A stretch of 64,000 nucleotides of DNA from Micromonospora terminaliae (GCF_009671205.1 NZ_CP045309.1:372001-436000), one strand, 5' to 3'; positions 1-9,655 are shown, numbered from the stretch's first letter. Notes: a model not told the origin generated them from the letters alone. Program-made: numbers and translations.

Positions 1-3000
1 CCCCCTGCAACTGCTCGACGGTGGCGGCGACCGCCTCGACGCCCCGGGCCGAGGAGCCGACCTGCTGCCAGCGGGGCAGGAACGCGGCGAGCGCCCGGGG
101 CGGCACCGGCTCGATCTCCCGGCGCAGCGCCGCGAGGGACCGGCGGCGCAGCAGCCGCAGCACCTCGGCGTCGCACCACTGGGTGCCGACGCTGTCGGGC
201 GCGAACTCACCGGAGACCACCCGCCCGGTGGCGGCCAGGCGGCGCAGCGCCTGCTCGACCACGAACACCCCGAGCCCGAACCGGGCGGCGCAGGTGGCCG
301 CCGCGAACGGGCCGTGGGTGCGGGCGTAGCGGGCGACCAGGTCGCCCAGCGGGTCGGCCACCGGTGCCAGGTACGCCTCGGCCACCCCGACGGGCAGCGC
401 CACGCCGAGCGCGTCGCGCAGGCGGGCGGCGTCCTCGACGACCACCCAGCGGTCCTCGCCGGCAACCCGTACCCGCAGCACCCGCCGGGCCGCCTCCAGC
501 TCGCCGAGCCACCCGGCCGGTACGCCCCGCTCGGCCAGCTCGGCCTCGCTCAGGTCGCCGACCACCCGGAGCAGCTCGACCACGTCCTCCGCGTCGCGGG
601 GGCGACGCTGTTCGGTGCGCCAGCGCAGTTGCCGTTCGGTCTCGGCGAGCACCGCCGGATCGAGCAGTTCCCGAAGGTCGACCCGGCCGAGCAGCTCGCC
701 GAGGAGCCCCGAGTCGAGGGCCAGGGCGGCGGCCCGCCGTTCGGCCAGCGGCGCGTCGCCCTCGTAGAGGAACGCGCCCACGTAGCCGAACAGCAGCGAG
801 CGGGCGAACGGCGACGGGCGCTCGGACTCGACCTCGACCAGGCGGACCTTGCGGGCGCCCAGGTCGCGCATGAGCTGGGCCAGCGCGGGCTGGTCGAAGA
901 CGTCCTGGAGGCATTCCCGGGCGGCCTCCAGGGTGACCGGGAAGTCGGCGTACTCGCGGGCCACGTCGAGGAGCTGGGCGGCCCGCTGGCGCTGCTGCCA
1001 GAGCGGCTGCCGGCGGCGCGGGTCGCGGCGGGGCAGCAGCAGGGACCGGGCCGCGCACTCACGGAACCGGGAGGCGAACAGCGCCGAGGTGCCGACGGAC
1101 TCCTCGACCAGCTGGGCGATCTCGTCGGGGTCGAAGACCACCACGTCGGCGCCGGGCGGCTCGTCGGCGGTGTCCGGCAGGCGGACCACGATGCCGTCGT
1201 CGGAGGGCATCACCTGGGCGTCGACCCCGTAGCGTTCGGCGAGCCGCCGCCCGATGGCGAGCGCCCACGGGCCGTTGACCCGGGCGCCGAGGACCGAGTG
1301 CACGGCGAGCCGCCAGTCGCCCAGCTCGTCGCGGAACCGCTCGACCACCACCGTGCGGTCGTCGGGCAGCGACCGGGTGGCCTCCTTCTGCTCGCGCAGG
1401 TAGGTCATGAGGTTGCCGGCGGCCCAGCCGTCCAGCCCGCCCGCGCGCAGCGCCGCCACCGCGTCGGCGTCGGACTGGCGCAGCAGCGCCCGGACCCGGG
1501 CGCCGATGGCCCGGCCCAGCTCGACGGGGCGGCCGAGCTGGTCGCCCTTCCAGAACGGCATCCGGGCCGCCTGCCCCGGGGCGGGGGAGACCAGCACCCG
1601 GTCGGGGGTGATCTCCTCGATCCGCCAGGACGACGAGCCGAGCAGGAAGACGTCGCCGACCCGGGACTCGTAGACCATCTCCTCGTCCAGCTCACCGACG
1701 CGGGCGGCCCGCTCGGCACCGGCCAGGAAGACCCCGAACAGGCCGCGGTCGGGAATGGTGCCGCCACTGGTCACGGCGAGCCGCTGCGCGCCGGGCCGGC
1801 CGGTGAGCACGTCGGCGGCCCGGTCCCACACCAGCCGGGGCCGCAGCTCGGCGAAGGCGGTCGACGGGTAGCGCCCGGAGAGCATGTCGAGCACCGCGTG
1901 CAGCGCCGAGTCGGGCAGCTCGGCGAACGGGGCGGCCCGGCGGACCAGCACGGCCAGGTCGCCGAGCCGCCACGGCTCCAGGGCCACCATGGCCACGATC
2001 TGCTGGGCCAGCACGTCGAGGGGGTTGCGCGGGTAGTGCAGCTCCTCGATGGCGCCCTCGCCCATCCGCTCGGCGACCACGGTGCAGGACAGCAGGTCGC
2101 CGCGGTGCTTCGGGAAGACCACGCCGCGGGACACCGCGCCGACCTGGTGCCCGGCCCGGCCGACCCGTTGCAGGCCGGCGGCCACGCTCGGCGGGGCCTC
2201 GATCTGCACGACCAGGTCGACGGCGCCCATGTCGATGCCCAGCTCCAGGCTGGAGGTGGCGACCACGGCCGGGAGCTGCCCGGACTTGAGCGCCTCCTCG
2301 ATGTGCTTGCGCTCCTCGCGGGAGACGCTGCCGTGGTGGGCCCGCGCGATCACCGGCGGCGCACCGGCCGCCGCCCCGGACTGCGCCATCACCTCGGCCG
2401 GCTGCCGCGGCGCGCGCAGCGGCCCGACCGGCCCGCCGAACGCCTCGGCGCCCCGCCGCCGCGCCGGACCGGCGTCGTCCACGAGACCGCCGCCGTCCGG
2501 GGTGGCCGCCGCCTCCAGTTCCTCGGCGGCCAGTTCGTTGAGCCGGGCGCAGAGCCGCTCGGCGCTGCGTCGGGAGTTGGTGAAGACGATGGTCGACCGG
2601 TGCGACCGGATCAGCGAGAAGACCCGTTCCTCGACGGCCGGCCAGATCGACGCCCGGCGGGGGCCGAGCCCGCCCAGCGCGTCCTCCGGCGGCTCCTGCT
2701 CGTCGAGGCGGGTCATGTCCTCGACCGGCACCTGCACGCTGACCTCGATGGTCTTGCTGGTGGGCGGCTGCACCACGTCGACGGGGCGGGCACCACCGAG
2801 GAAGCGGGCGCACACGTCGATCGGCCGGACGGTGGCGGAGAGGCCGATCCGCTGCGCCGGGGTCTCCAGCAGCGCGTCGAGGCGTTCCAGGGAGAGGGCC
2901 AGGTGGGCGCCGCGCTTCGTGCCGGCGACGGCGTGCACCTCGTCGACGATCACCGTGCGGACCCCGCGCAGCGAGTCGCGGGCGGCGGAGGTGAGCAGCA

Positions 3001-3475
3001 GGAACAGCGACTCGGGTGTGGTGATGAGGATGTCCGGCGGCGTGCGGGCGAAGGCGCGCCGCTCGTCGGCGGGTGTGTCGCCGGTTCGCATGCCCACGGT
3101 GATGTCGGGCGGGGTGAGGCCGAGCCGGGTGGCGGCCTGCCGGATGCCGGTGAGCGGGGCGCGCAGGTTGCGCTCCACGTCGACGGCGAGCGCCTTGAGC
3201 GGGCTCACGTAGAGGACCCGGCAGCGCTGGCGCGCCTCGGCCGGCGGTGGCTCCTTGGCCAGCCGGTCGAGCGACCACAGGAACGCCGCGAGGGTCTTGC
3301 CGGAGCCGGTCGGTGCGACCACCAGGGCGTTGCGGCCGGCGGCGACCGACCGCCAGGCGCCCTCCTGGGCGGGGGTGGGCGCCGCGAAGGCCGCGGTGAA
3401 CCACTCCCGGGTCGCCGCCCCGAACTCCGCCAGGACCGCCGCGCCCCGGGTCACCTCGTCCGCCACGCCCTCCAT
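1..3475 (-). CDS. lhr: Lhr-family superfamily 2 ATP-dependent DNA helicase, 3' end off window
   Basis: The minus strand reads open from an ATG at 3475 to the window edge, giving about 1158 codons of what is usually a protein of roughly 1500 residues. Helicase motifs appear in order: Walker A (APTGSGKT, about residues 54-61), DEVH (about 178-181), SAT (about 213-215) and motif VI QRVGRAGH (about 436-443). They are followed by the winged-helix and Lhr-core region (residues about 440-850). Lhr proteins are 3'-5' helicases that unwind DNA or RNA:DNA forks and are linked to DNA repair in mycobacteria. The C-terminal extension typical of actinobacterial Lhr lies outside the window. The long forward frame over the same DNA (314-3493) is low-complexity G/R/A-rich and is an antisense shadow. 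Family assignment is firm; physiological role is inferred. Confidence 0.93.
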   Translation of the reverse strand, partial: MEGVADEVTRGAAVLAEFGAATREWFTAAFAAPTPAQEGAWRSVAAGRNALVVAPTGSGKTLAAFLWSLDRLAKEPPPAEARQRCRVLYVSPLKALAVDVERNLRAPLTGIRQAATRLGLTPPDITVGMRTGDTPADERRAFARTPPDILITTPESLFLLLTSAARDSLRGVRTVIVDEVHAVAGTKRGAHLALSLERLDALLETPAQRIGLSATVRPIDVCARFLGGARPVDVVQPPTSKTIEVSVQVPVEDMTRLDEQEPPEDALGGLGPRRASIWPAVEERVFSLIRSHRSTIVFTNSRRSAERLCARLNELAAEELEAAATPDGGGLVDDAGPARRRGAEAFGGPVGPLRAPRQPAEVMAQSGAAAGAPPVIARAHHGSVSREERKHIEEALKSGQLPAVVATSSLELGIDMGAVDLVVQIEAPPSVAAGLQRVGRAGHQVGAVSRGVVFPKHRGDLLSCTVVAERMGEGAIEELHYPRNPLDVLAQQIVAMVALEPWRLGDLAVLVRRAAPFAELPDSALHAVLDMLSGRYPSTAFAELRPRLVWDRAADVLTGRPGAQRLAVTSGGTIPDRGLFGVFLAGAERAARVGELDEEMVYESRVGDVFLLGSSSWRIEEITPDRVLVSPAPGQAARMPFWKGDQLGRPVELGRAIGARVRALLRQSDADAVAALRAGGLDGWAAGNLMTYLREQKEATRSLPDDRTVVVERFRDELGDWRLAVHSVLGARVNGPWALAIGRRLAERYGVDAQVMPSDDGIVVRLPDTADEPPGADVVVFDPDEIAQLVEESVGTSALFASRFRECAARSLLLPRRDPRRRQPLWQQRQRAAQLLDVAREYADFPVTLEAARECLQDVFDQPALAQLMRDLGARKVRLVEVESERPSPFARSLLFGYVGAFLYEGDAPLAERRAAALALDSGLLGELLGRVDLRELLDPAVLAETERQLRWRTEQRRPRDAEDVVELLRVVGDLSEAELAERGVPAGWLGELEAARRVLRVRVAGEDRWVVVEDAARLRDALGVALPVGVAEAYLAPVADPLGDLVARYARTHGPFAAATCAARFGLGVFVVEQALRRLAATGRVVSGEFAPDSVGTQWCDAEVLRLLRRRSLAALRREIEPVPPRALAAFLPRWQQVGSSARGVEAVAATVEQLQG

Positions 3476-3564
3476 CCTGCCTCGCCGGTCTGACAACCCG
3501 CTTGCTGGCGAAACGCTGATCTGTCCGGGACGGGGCCTTAAGCGACGGATGCGGCCTTGAATGC

Positions 3565-3581
3565 GTTAAGTCTCACTTAAC
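3565..3581. promoter_or_regulatory. Perfect inverted repeat GTTAAG-N5-CTTAAC, operator-like
   Basis: GTTAAGTCTCACTTAAC lies in the 172-bp gap between the divergent lhr and the gene at 3648. Both arms match exactly and the site is AT-rich in a very GC-rich context, as expected of a dimeric repressor site. The regulator is unknown. Confidence 0.4.
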
Positions 3582-3647
3582 TGCTTGCTTGCACCGCGCA
3601 ACATAAAGTAACTTCACCCGCAACGCAGCGTGGGGTGGAGGGCTTGG

Positions 3648-4016
3648 ATGACCGTGCAGGGGCGAGGCTCCGGGTCCGGGACCGACGTGCTCATCCGCAA
3701 GGTCGACAGTCACCTCGCCACGCTCCGCACCGGTCTGCACGGTCCCGAGCTCGAGCTGGCCGAGGACCTGGCCCGCTGCCTGCGCGAGCTGGTCGTCGCC
3801 ACCGCCCACTCCAGCGCCGCCGACCGGGGGCTCGTCCGCGCCGCGGTGCACTACTTCGTCCTGCGCCGGGAGAGCCGCGGCAAGCTGCTGCCGGTGCGCT
3901 CCCTGGCCGCCGCGCAGCGCGTGGTCAACAAGGCGGTCCGCCAGCTCGGCCGTCCCGACCTGCTCGTCGAGACCCCCCGCCGGGAGCGCTCCGCCCCCGA
4001 CCCCGCCCTGCGCTGA
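3648..4016 (+). CDS. Conserved hypothetical small protein (122 aa)
   Basis: I do not recognise the family. The protein is soluble and mostly helical in appearance, with a basic tail. The central stretch AAVHYFVLRRES, followed by a C-terminal part that includes LGRPDL, is faintly reminiscent of small helical YkvA-like proteins, but not enough to assign it. ATG 3648 is preferred over the upstream in-frame ATG at 3630 because GGTGGAG ends about 7 bases before it. Codon third positions are strongly GC, as in a real gene. It stands alone, divergent from lhr, with a palindromic operator-like site (3565-3581) in the shared upstream region. It ends 120 bp before mrpA. Confidence 0.7.
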   Translation: MTVQGRGSGSGTDVLIRKVDSHLATLRTGLHGPELELAEDLARCLRELVVATAHSSAADRGLVRAAVHYFVLRRESRGKLLPVRSLAAAQRVVNKAVRQLGRPDLLVETPRRERSAPDPALR

Positions 4017-4136
4017 CGGCCCGCCCGCGGCCCGGGCCGGTTTCCGGAAAACCGCCCGGTCGGGCAGGAATGTGGCGTCTGATCGATCGTGGCCGCAGCG
4101 TGCCCCGGCGCGCTGTCACCTCGACCGGGAGTGCGC

Positions 4137-6971
4137 GTGCTCGTCCTGCTGATCCTGCACCTGGTGGCGGCCCTGTCCGCCCCGCTGCTGGTCCGCCGGT
4201 GGGGCCCCCGCGCGTGCCTGCTGCTCGCGCTCGCGCCGGCCGCCACCTTCGGCTGGGCCGTGGCGCACACCGGGGCGGTCCGCGCGGGCGGGGCGGTGGT
4301 CGAGACGTACCCGTGGGTTCCGGAGCTCCGGCTCGACGTGGCGCTGCGGGTCACCACCCTGTCCTGGCTGATGCTGCTGCTGGTCGGCGGCGTCGGCGCG
4401 CTGGTGCTGGTCTACTCGGCCCGCTACTTCCACGCGGGCTCGGCGGGCCTGGCCCGGTTCGCGGCCGTCCTGGTGGCCTTCGCCGGGGCCATGGTCGGCC
4501 TGGTCGTCTCCGACGACCTGCTGCTGCTCTACGTCTTCTGGGAGCTGACCACGGTCTTCTCCTACCTGCTGATCGGGCACAGCACCGAGCGGCGGTCCAG
4601 CCGGTGGGCGGCGGCCCAGGCCCTGACCGTCACCACCCTCGGCGGGCTGGCCATGCTTGTCGGTTTCCTGCTGCTCGGTCACCACGTGGGCAGCTACCGC
4701 TGGTCGGTCGTCACGGCCGCGCCGCTGCCCGGCGGCGGCTACCTGGTGGTCGCCGTGCTGCTCGTCCTCACCGGCGCCCTCGCGAAGTCCGCGGTCTTCC
4801 CGTTCACCTCGTGGCTGCCGGTGGCGATGGCGGCACCCACCCCGGTCAGCGCCTACCTGCACGCGGCCGCCATGGTGAAGGCCGGGGTGTTCCTCGTCGG
4901 GCTGCTCGGGCCGGCGCTCGCCCCGGCCGGGCCGTGGCGGCCGGTCACCGTGGTCGCCGGGCTGGTCACCCTGGTCGCCGGGGGCTGGGCGGCGCTGCGG
5001 CAGACCGACCTCAAGCTGCTGCTGGCGTACGGGACGGTGAGCCAGCTCGGCCTGCTCACCGTGGTGCTCGGGGCAGGCACCCCGAAGGCGGCCCTCGCCG
5101 GTGCCGCCATGCTGCTGGCGCACGCGCTGTTCAAGGCCGCGCTCTTCCTCGTCGTCGGCATCCTCGACCACAGCGCCGGCAGCCGGGACCTCCGTGATCT
5201 GTCCGGCGTGGGCCGCAGCGCGCCGGTGCTCGCCACGGTCGCCGCGCTGGCCGCCGCCTCGATGGCGGGCGTGCCGCCGCTGCTCGGCTTCGTGGCCAAG
5301 GAGGCGGTGCTCGGCGCGTTCACCGGGCGGCCGGTGGTGCTCGCCGGGCTGGTCGTGGGCAGCGCGCTGACCGTCGCGTACAGCATCCGGTTCCTCTGGG
5401 GCGCGTTCGCGTCGCGGCCGGGCGTCCCGGTGACCGACGTGGAGCCGCCGCCCGCCGCCATGCTCGTACCCCCGGCCCTGCTCGCCGTCGCCGGACTGGC
5501 CGCCGGTCCGGCCGCCGGCTGGCTGGGTGGCCTGCTGCGCCCGTACGCCGAGCTGTTCGGTCCGGTCGAGGAGAAACTCGCGCTCTGGCACGGGCCGACC
5601 GCGGCGCTCGGCCTCTCCGCCGTGGTGCTGGCCGGCGGGGCGGTGCTGCACCTGGTCCGTGGCCCGCTCGCCCCCGCGCTGACCCGGCTGCGCGCGCCGG
5701 TCGGTGGCAACCAGGGGTACGAGTGGATCACGCACCGGTTCGACCGGTTCGCCATCGAGGTCACCGGCGCCACCCAGCGCGGCGCCCTGCCGCAGTACCT
5801 CGGCACCGTGCTCGTCGTCCTGGTGCTCGTGCCGGGCGGCGCCATGCTGGTCACCCGGCCCTGGCGCACCGAGATCGCCGTGTGGGACAACCCGACCCAG
5901 CTCGTGGTCTGCGTGGTCATCGCGGTGGCCGCGCTGCTCGCGGTGGGCGCCCGGCGCCGGCTCACCGCCATGCTGCTGGTCGGGGTGACCGGCTACGGCA
6001 CCGCCATGATGTTCGTCCTCTACGGCGCTCCCGACGTGGCGCTCACCCAGTTCCTCGTGGAGACCGCCACCATCGCCGTCTTCGTGCTGGTGCTGCGCCG
6101 GCTGCCGGAACGCTTCTCGGCCCGCCCGCTGCGCCGCAGCCGCTGGGTACGCCGGGGCATCGGGGCGGCCGCCGGCCTGGTCATGGCCGGGCTGGCGCTG
6201 GCCGCGGCCGGCGCGCGGCGGGAGCCGTCGGTCTCGGCGGCCTTCCCCGACCTGGCCGTGGCGCAGGGCTACGGCCGCAACGTGGTCAACGTGACGCTGG
6301 TCGACATCCGGGCCTGGGACACCATGGGTGAGATCGCGGTGCTCGTGGTGACCGCGACCGGGGTGGCCAGCCTGATCTTCGAGCGGTCCCGCACCGGGCC
6401 CCGCCCGCGCCGTCCCGACCCGGTGAGGTCGCTCCGGGACCGGCGGACGGTCTGGCTGCGTGGCGGGGCGACCCTGAACGAGCGCCGCCGCTCGATCGTC
6501 TTCGAGGTGGTCACCCGGCTGATCTTCCACACGGTGCTGCTGTTCTCCCTGTTCCTGCTCTTCTCCGGGCACAACGCCCCGGGCGGCGGGTTCTCCGGCG
6601 GCCTGGTCGCCGGCCTCGCGCTGACCGTCCGCTACCTGGCCGGCGGCCGGTACGAGCTGGCCGAGTCCGCCCCGGTCGGCGCCGGCACCGTGCTGGGCAC
6701 GGGCCTGGCCGTCTCGGTCGGCGGCGGCGTGCTCGGGCTGCTCCTCTCCGGCCAGGTGCTGGAGAGCGTGAAGGTCAACCTCTGGCTGCCGCTGGTCGGC
6801 CACTTCTACCTGGTCACGTCGCTCTTCTTCGACATCGGCGTCTACCTCGTCGTGGTCGGGCTCGTGCTGGACATCCTGCGCAGCCTCGGCGCGGAGGTGG
6901 ACCGGCACGTCGAGGCCGCCGGCGAGCCGGCGCGGGGGCTGGCCGTGCGGCGTGAGGGTGAGAGTTCATGA
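4137..6971 (+). CDS. mrpA: Mrp-type Na+(K+)/H+ antiporter subunit A with fused MrpB domain
   Basis: Largest membrane subunit of the cation/proton antiporter, about 944 aa with many membrane segments. Residues about 1-500 form the NuoL-like antiporter domain, with conserved charged residues in VFWELT, KSAVFPF and the HALFKAA segment. Residues about 580-660 match the MrpA C-terminal DUF4040 region (VLYGAPDVALTQ). From about 783 a complete MrpB-like domain follows (FSGHNAPGGGFSGGL), so no separate mrpB exists, as in several actinobacteria. GTG 4137 is chosen because GGGAG sits 5-6 bases upstream; in-frame GTGs at 4089 and 4131 are alternatives. The stop overlaps mrpC by ATGA. First gene of the mrpA-C-D-E-F-G operon, expected to support pH and Na+ homeostasis at the cytoplasmic membrane. 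Confidence 0.93.
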   Translation: MLVLLILHLVAALSAPLLVRRWGPRACLLLALAPAATFGWAVAHTGAVRAGGAVVETYPWVPELRLDVALRVTTLSWLMLLLVGGVGALVLVYSARYFHAGSAGLARFAAVLVAFAGAMVGLVVSDDLLLLYVFWELTTVFSYLLIGHSTERRSSRWAAAQALTVTTLGGLAMLVGFLLLGHHVGSYRWSVVTAAPLPGGGYLVVAVLLVLTGALAKSAVFPFTSWLPVAMAAPTPVSAYLHAAAMVKAGVFLVGLLGPALAPAGPWRPVTVVAGLVTLVAGGWAALRQTDLKLLLAYGTVSQLGLLTVVLGAGTPKAALAGAAMLLAHALFKAALFLVVGILDHSAGSRDLRDLSGVGRSAPVLATVAALAAASMAGVPPLLGFVAKEAVLGAFTGRPVVLAGLVVGSALTVAYSIRFLWGAFASRPGVPVTDVEPPPAAMLVPPALLAVAGLAAGPAAGWLGGLLRPYAELFGPVEEKLALWHGPTAALGLSAVVLAGGAVLHLVRGPLAPALTRLRAPVGGNQGYEWITHRFDRFAIEVTGATQRGALPQYLGTVLVVLVLVPGGAMLVTRPWRTEIAVWDNPTQLVVCVVIAVAALLAVGARRRLTAMLLVGVTGYGTAMMFVLYGAPDVALTQFLVETATIAVFVLVLRRLPERFSARPLRRSRWVRRGIGAAAGLVMAGLALAAAGARREPSVSAAFPDLAVAQGYGRNVVNVTLVDIRAWDTMGEIAVLVVTATGVASLIFERSRTGPRPRRPDPVRSLRDRRTVWLRGGATLNERRRSIVFEVVTRLIFHTVLLFSLFLLFSGHNAPGGGFSGGLVAGLALTVRYLAGGRYELAESAPVGAGTVLGTGLAVSVGGGVLGLLLSGQVLESVKVNLWLPLVGHFYLVTSLFFDIGVYLVVVGLVLDILRSLGAEVDRHVEAAGEPARGLAVRREGESS

Positions 6972-7450
6972 CCCGGGGCGCGGCCGGGCCGACCCTGGTG
7001 CTGGTGATCGCCGTCGGGGTGCTCGTCGCGGCCGGGGTCACCCTGCTGCTGGAGCGCAGCCTGACCCGGATCCTGCTCGGCGTCATCCTGCTCGGCAACG
7101 GGGTGAACCTGCTCATCCTGCTCGGCGGCCGGTCGGGGGCCGCCCCGCTGGTGGGCACCGCGCCGGCCGCGGGCATGAGCGACGCGCTGCCGCAGGCCAT
7201 GGTGCTCACCGCCGTGGTGATCACGTTCGGGCTGACCGCGTTCCTGCTCGCCGTGGCCTATCGGAGCTGGTACCTGTCCGGCGACGACGAGGTGCAGGAC
7301 GACCTGGAGGACCGCCAGATCGTCCGGCTCGCCGACCGCAACGAGGTGTCCACGGCGGACCTCGGCGGCGAGGGTCCGGACAACGATCCGGAGCAGGTCG
7401 ACCCGGAACCGGCGCTGCGCCGCCTGCGCCGGCGGGGCGAGGACCAGTGA
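6968..7450 (+). CDS. mrpC: Mrp antiporter subunit C (NuoK-like)
   Basis: A 160-aa protein with three hydrophobic segments in the first 100 residues. It carries the MrpC/NuoK signature region LLGVILLGNGVNLLIL and a second helix with MVLTAVVITFGLTAF. The charged C-terminal tail (about residues 110-160, rich in D/E and ending RRLRRRGEDQ) is cytoplasmic and longer than in the minimal family member. ATG 6968 overlaps the mrpA stop (ATGA), so translation is coupled. The stop codon at 7448 is the first triplet of a repeat element (7448-7494) that separates it from mrpD. Confidence 0.93.
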   Translation: MTRGAAGPTLVLVIAVGVLVAAGVTLLLERSLTRILLGVILLGNGVNLLILLGGRSGAAPLVGTAPAAGMSDALPQAMVLTAVVITFGLTAFLLAVAYRSWYLSGDDEVQDDLEDRQIVRLADRNEVSTADLGGEGPDNDPEQVDPEPALRRLRRRGEDQ

Positions 7451-7494
7451 GCGCGAGATGTGAGCCGGGTCTGCGAGCCCGGCAGTTGCGAACG
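7448..7494 (+). repeat. Stop-anchored intercistronic repeat, copy 1 (mrpC/mrpD)
   Basis: Starts with the TGA of mrpC (TGAGCGCGAG...) and ends ...TTGCGAACG, 12 bases before the mrpD ATG. Near-identical copies lie at 9913-9959 and 43841-43882 in the same position relative to genes. Confidence 0.85.
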
Positions 7495-7505
7495 AAGGCC
7501 AGCGC

Positions 7506-9002
7506 ATGACCCGGGCGCTGGTGCCGCTGCCGGTGGTGGTGCCGCTGCTCGGCGCGGCGCTCACCCTGATCCTGACCAACCGGCCCCGGTTGCAGCGGTC
7601 GGTCAGCGTGCTCGGGCTGACCACCACCCTGGTGGTGGCGGTGGTGCTGCTGGTCGAGGCGTACCGGCACGGGCCCGTCGTGGTCCGGGTGGCCGGCTGG
7701 CCGCCGCCGGTCGGCATCGTGCTGGTCGCCGACCAGTTGGCCGCGCTGATGCTGGTGGTCTCCTCGGCGGTCACCCTCTGCGTGCTGCTCTACTCGATCG
7801 GCCAGGGGCGGGGGGAGACCAGCGAGAGCGCCCCGGTGAGCATCTACCACCCCACCTACCTGGTGCTCACCGCCGGCGTGACCAACGCCTTCCTGGCCGG
7901 GGACCTGTTCAACCTGTTCGTCGGCTTCGAGATCCTGCTGGCCGCGAGCTTCGTGCTGATCACCCTCGGCGGCACGGAGGTCCGGATCCGCACCGGCTCG
8001 ACGTACGTGGTGGTCAGCATCCTGTCGTCGATGATCTTCCTGGCCGCGCTGGGGCTCGTGTACGCGGCCACCGGCACCGTCAACATGGCGCAGCTCGCCG
8101 GCCGGCTGGACGCCCTGCCGTCCGGCGTACGCCTGGCGTTGCAGCTCACCCTGCTGCTCGCCTTCGGCATCAAGGCGGCGGTCTTCCCGGTCTCCGCCTG
8201 GCTGCCGGACAGCTACCCGACCGCACCGGCCCCGGTGACCGCGGTCTTCGCCGGCCTGCTCACCAAGGTCGGCGTGTACGCGATCATCCGCACCGAGACG
8301 CTGCTCTTCCCCGGCGGGCAGGTCGCCAACCTGCTCATGGTGGTGGCCGGGCTGACCATGGTGGTCGGCATCCTCGGCGCGGCGGCCCAGTCCGACATGA
8401 AGCGGCTCTTCTCCTTCACCCTCGTGAGCCACATCGGCTACATGATCTTCGGGGTGGCGCTGAGCAGCGTCGCGGGCCTGGCCGGGGCGATCTTCTACGT
8501 GGTGCACCACATCACCATCCAGACCACGCTGTTCCTGGTCGCCGGCCTGGTCGAGGAGCGCGCCGGCAGCACCGACCTGCGCCGGCTCGGCGGGCTGGCC
8601 CGGATCGCCCCGCTGCTCGCCGTGCTCTTCTTCGTCCCGGCCATGAACCTGGCCGGCATCCCGCCGTTCTCCGGCTTCCTCGGCAAGCTCGGCCTGCTCC
8701 AGGCCGGTGTGGCGGCCGGCGGGACGCTGCCCGCCGTGCTCGTGGGGGCGGGCGCGCTGACCAGCCTGCTCACCCTCTACGCCGCCTCCCGGGTGTGGAA
8801 CATCGCGTTCTGGCGGGCGCCGCGGCTGGCCACCTCCGGCCCGCCCGTCCGGCTGCCCGGGCTGATGGTCGGTGCCACCGCCGCCCTGGTGCTGCTCGGC
8901 CTGGTGCTCACCCTGGCCGCCGGGCCGCTGTTCCGGGTCACCGTGGACGCGGCCACCGACCTGCGCCAGCGCACCCCGTACGTCCGGGCGGTCCTGCCGT
9001 GA
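7506..9002 (+). CDS. mrpD: Mrp antiporter subunit D (NuoL/M/N-like)
   Basis: A 498-aa polytopic protein of the NADH-quinone oxidoreductase M/N antiporter fold. Conserved elements include GDLFNLFVGFEIL (the helix-5 glutamate), KAAVFPVSAWLPDSYPTAPAPVTAVFAGLLTKVGVYA (charged residues in the proton path; segment spans 8171-8281) and AQSDMKRLFSFTLVSHIGY. With MrpA it is thought to form one of the two antiport modules. Its length is normal for the family. It starts at ATG 7506, 12 bases after the end of the repeat element. The stop TGA overlaps the GTG start of mrpE by GTGA. Confidence 0.95.
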   Translation: MTRALVPLPVVVPLLGAALTLILTNRPRLQRSVSVLGLTTTLVVAVVLLVEAYRHGPVVVRVAGWPPPVGIVLVADQLAALMLVVSSAVTLCVLLYSIGQGRGETSESAPVSIYHPTYLVLTAGVTNAFLAGDLFNLFVGFEILLAASFVLITLGGTEVRIRTGSTYVVVSILSSMIFLAALGLVYAATGTVNMAQLAGRLDALPSGVRLALQLTLLLAFGIKAAVFPVSAWLPDSYPTAPAPVTAVFAGLLTKVGVYAIIRTETLLFPGGQVANLLMVVAGLTMVVGILGAAAQSDMKRLFSFTLVSHIGYMIFGVALSSVAGLAGAIFYVVHHITIQTTLFLVAGLVEERAGSTDLRRLGGLARIAPLLAVLFFVPAMNLAGIPPFSGFLGKLGLLQAGVAAGGTLPAVLVGAGALTSLLTLYAASRVWNIAFWRAPRLATSGPPVRLPGLMVGATAALVLLGLVLTLAAGPLFRVTVDAATDLRQRTPYVRAVLP

Positions 9003-9655
9003 CCGACGACCCGCCCCCGGGCCGGGCGGCCGGCGACGCGGAACCGCCGGACACGCCGCCGCCGGTCCACCTCGCGCCCGACGCGCCCGCTCCCGCCGTG
9101 GGCCGGGGCGGGCGGCGTCGCGACCAGGCCATCGCGCTCGGGTGGCTGGTCGCCATCTGGGTGCTCCTCTGGGGCGACCTGTCCTGGGGGAACCTGCTCG
9201 CCGGCCTGGTGATCGGCGCGGCCGTGCTGCTCTTCTTCCCGCTCCCGCCGGTCACCTTCGGCGGGCGGCTGCGCCCCGGCGCCCTGCTGGTCCTCGCGGT
9301 CACCTTCGCCGGCGAACTGGTCACCGCCAGCCTGCACGTCGCCGCCGTCGCGCTGCGCCCCGGCTACGTCCCGCGCGGCGCGGTCATCGCGGTGCCGCTG
9401 CGGGTCCGCACCGACCTCAACCTGGCGCTCACCGCCGAGGTGGTCTCCCTGGTGCCGGGGACCCTGATCCTCGAAGTGGACCGCGACCGGGGCGTGCTGT
9501 ACGTGCACGTGCTCGACGTCCGCGGCCCGGAGGACCTGACCGCCAGCCGGGAGCGGGTCCTCGCCGTCGAACGGCGCGTCGTCCGCGCCGTCGGCTCCCC
9601 CGCGGAGGTACGCCGGCTCAACCCCGAACTCGTCGATCGGAGGAACCATCCGTGA
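8999..9655 (+). CDS. mrpE: Mrp antiporter subunit E
   Basis: A 218-aa protein. A proline-rich, probably cytoplasmic N-terminal tail of about 40 residues is an extension over the usual 160-aa MrpE. Two hydrophobic segments (around residues 43-95) and the conserved MrpE soluble domain follow, with TDLNLALTAEVVSLVPGTLILEVD (segment 9413-9481) and a YVHVLDV strand. The GTG start overlaps the mrpD stop. The gene ends with AGGAGG-type Shine-Dalgarno sequence for mrpF inside its last codons. Required with the other small subunits for assembly of the antiporter. Confidence 0.93.
   Translation: MTDDPPPGRAAGDAEPPDTPPPVHLAPDAPAPAVGRGGRRRDQAIALGWLVAIWVLLWGDLSWGNLLAGLVIGAAVLLFFPLPPVTFGGRLRPGALLVLAVTFAGELVTASLHVAAVALRPGYVPRGAVIAVPLRVRTDLNLALTAEVVSLVPGTLILEVDRDRGVLYVHVLDVRGPEDLTASRERVLAVERRVVRAVGSPAEVRRLNPELVDRRNHP

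Noticed and set aside
314..3493. Very long forward open frame opposite the helicase gene
   Set aside because: Low-complexity Gly/Arg/Ala composition, no recognisable domain and no ribosome-binding site; it is the antisense of intact helicase motifs.
4116..6908. 930-codon minus-strand frame over mrpA
   Set aside because: Composition is dominated by Gln/His/Gly/Arg, typical of an antisense shadow in high-GC DNA.
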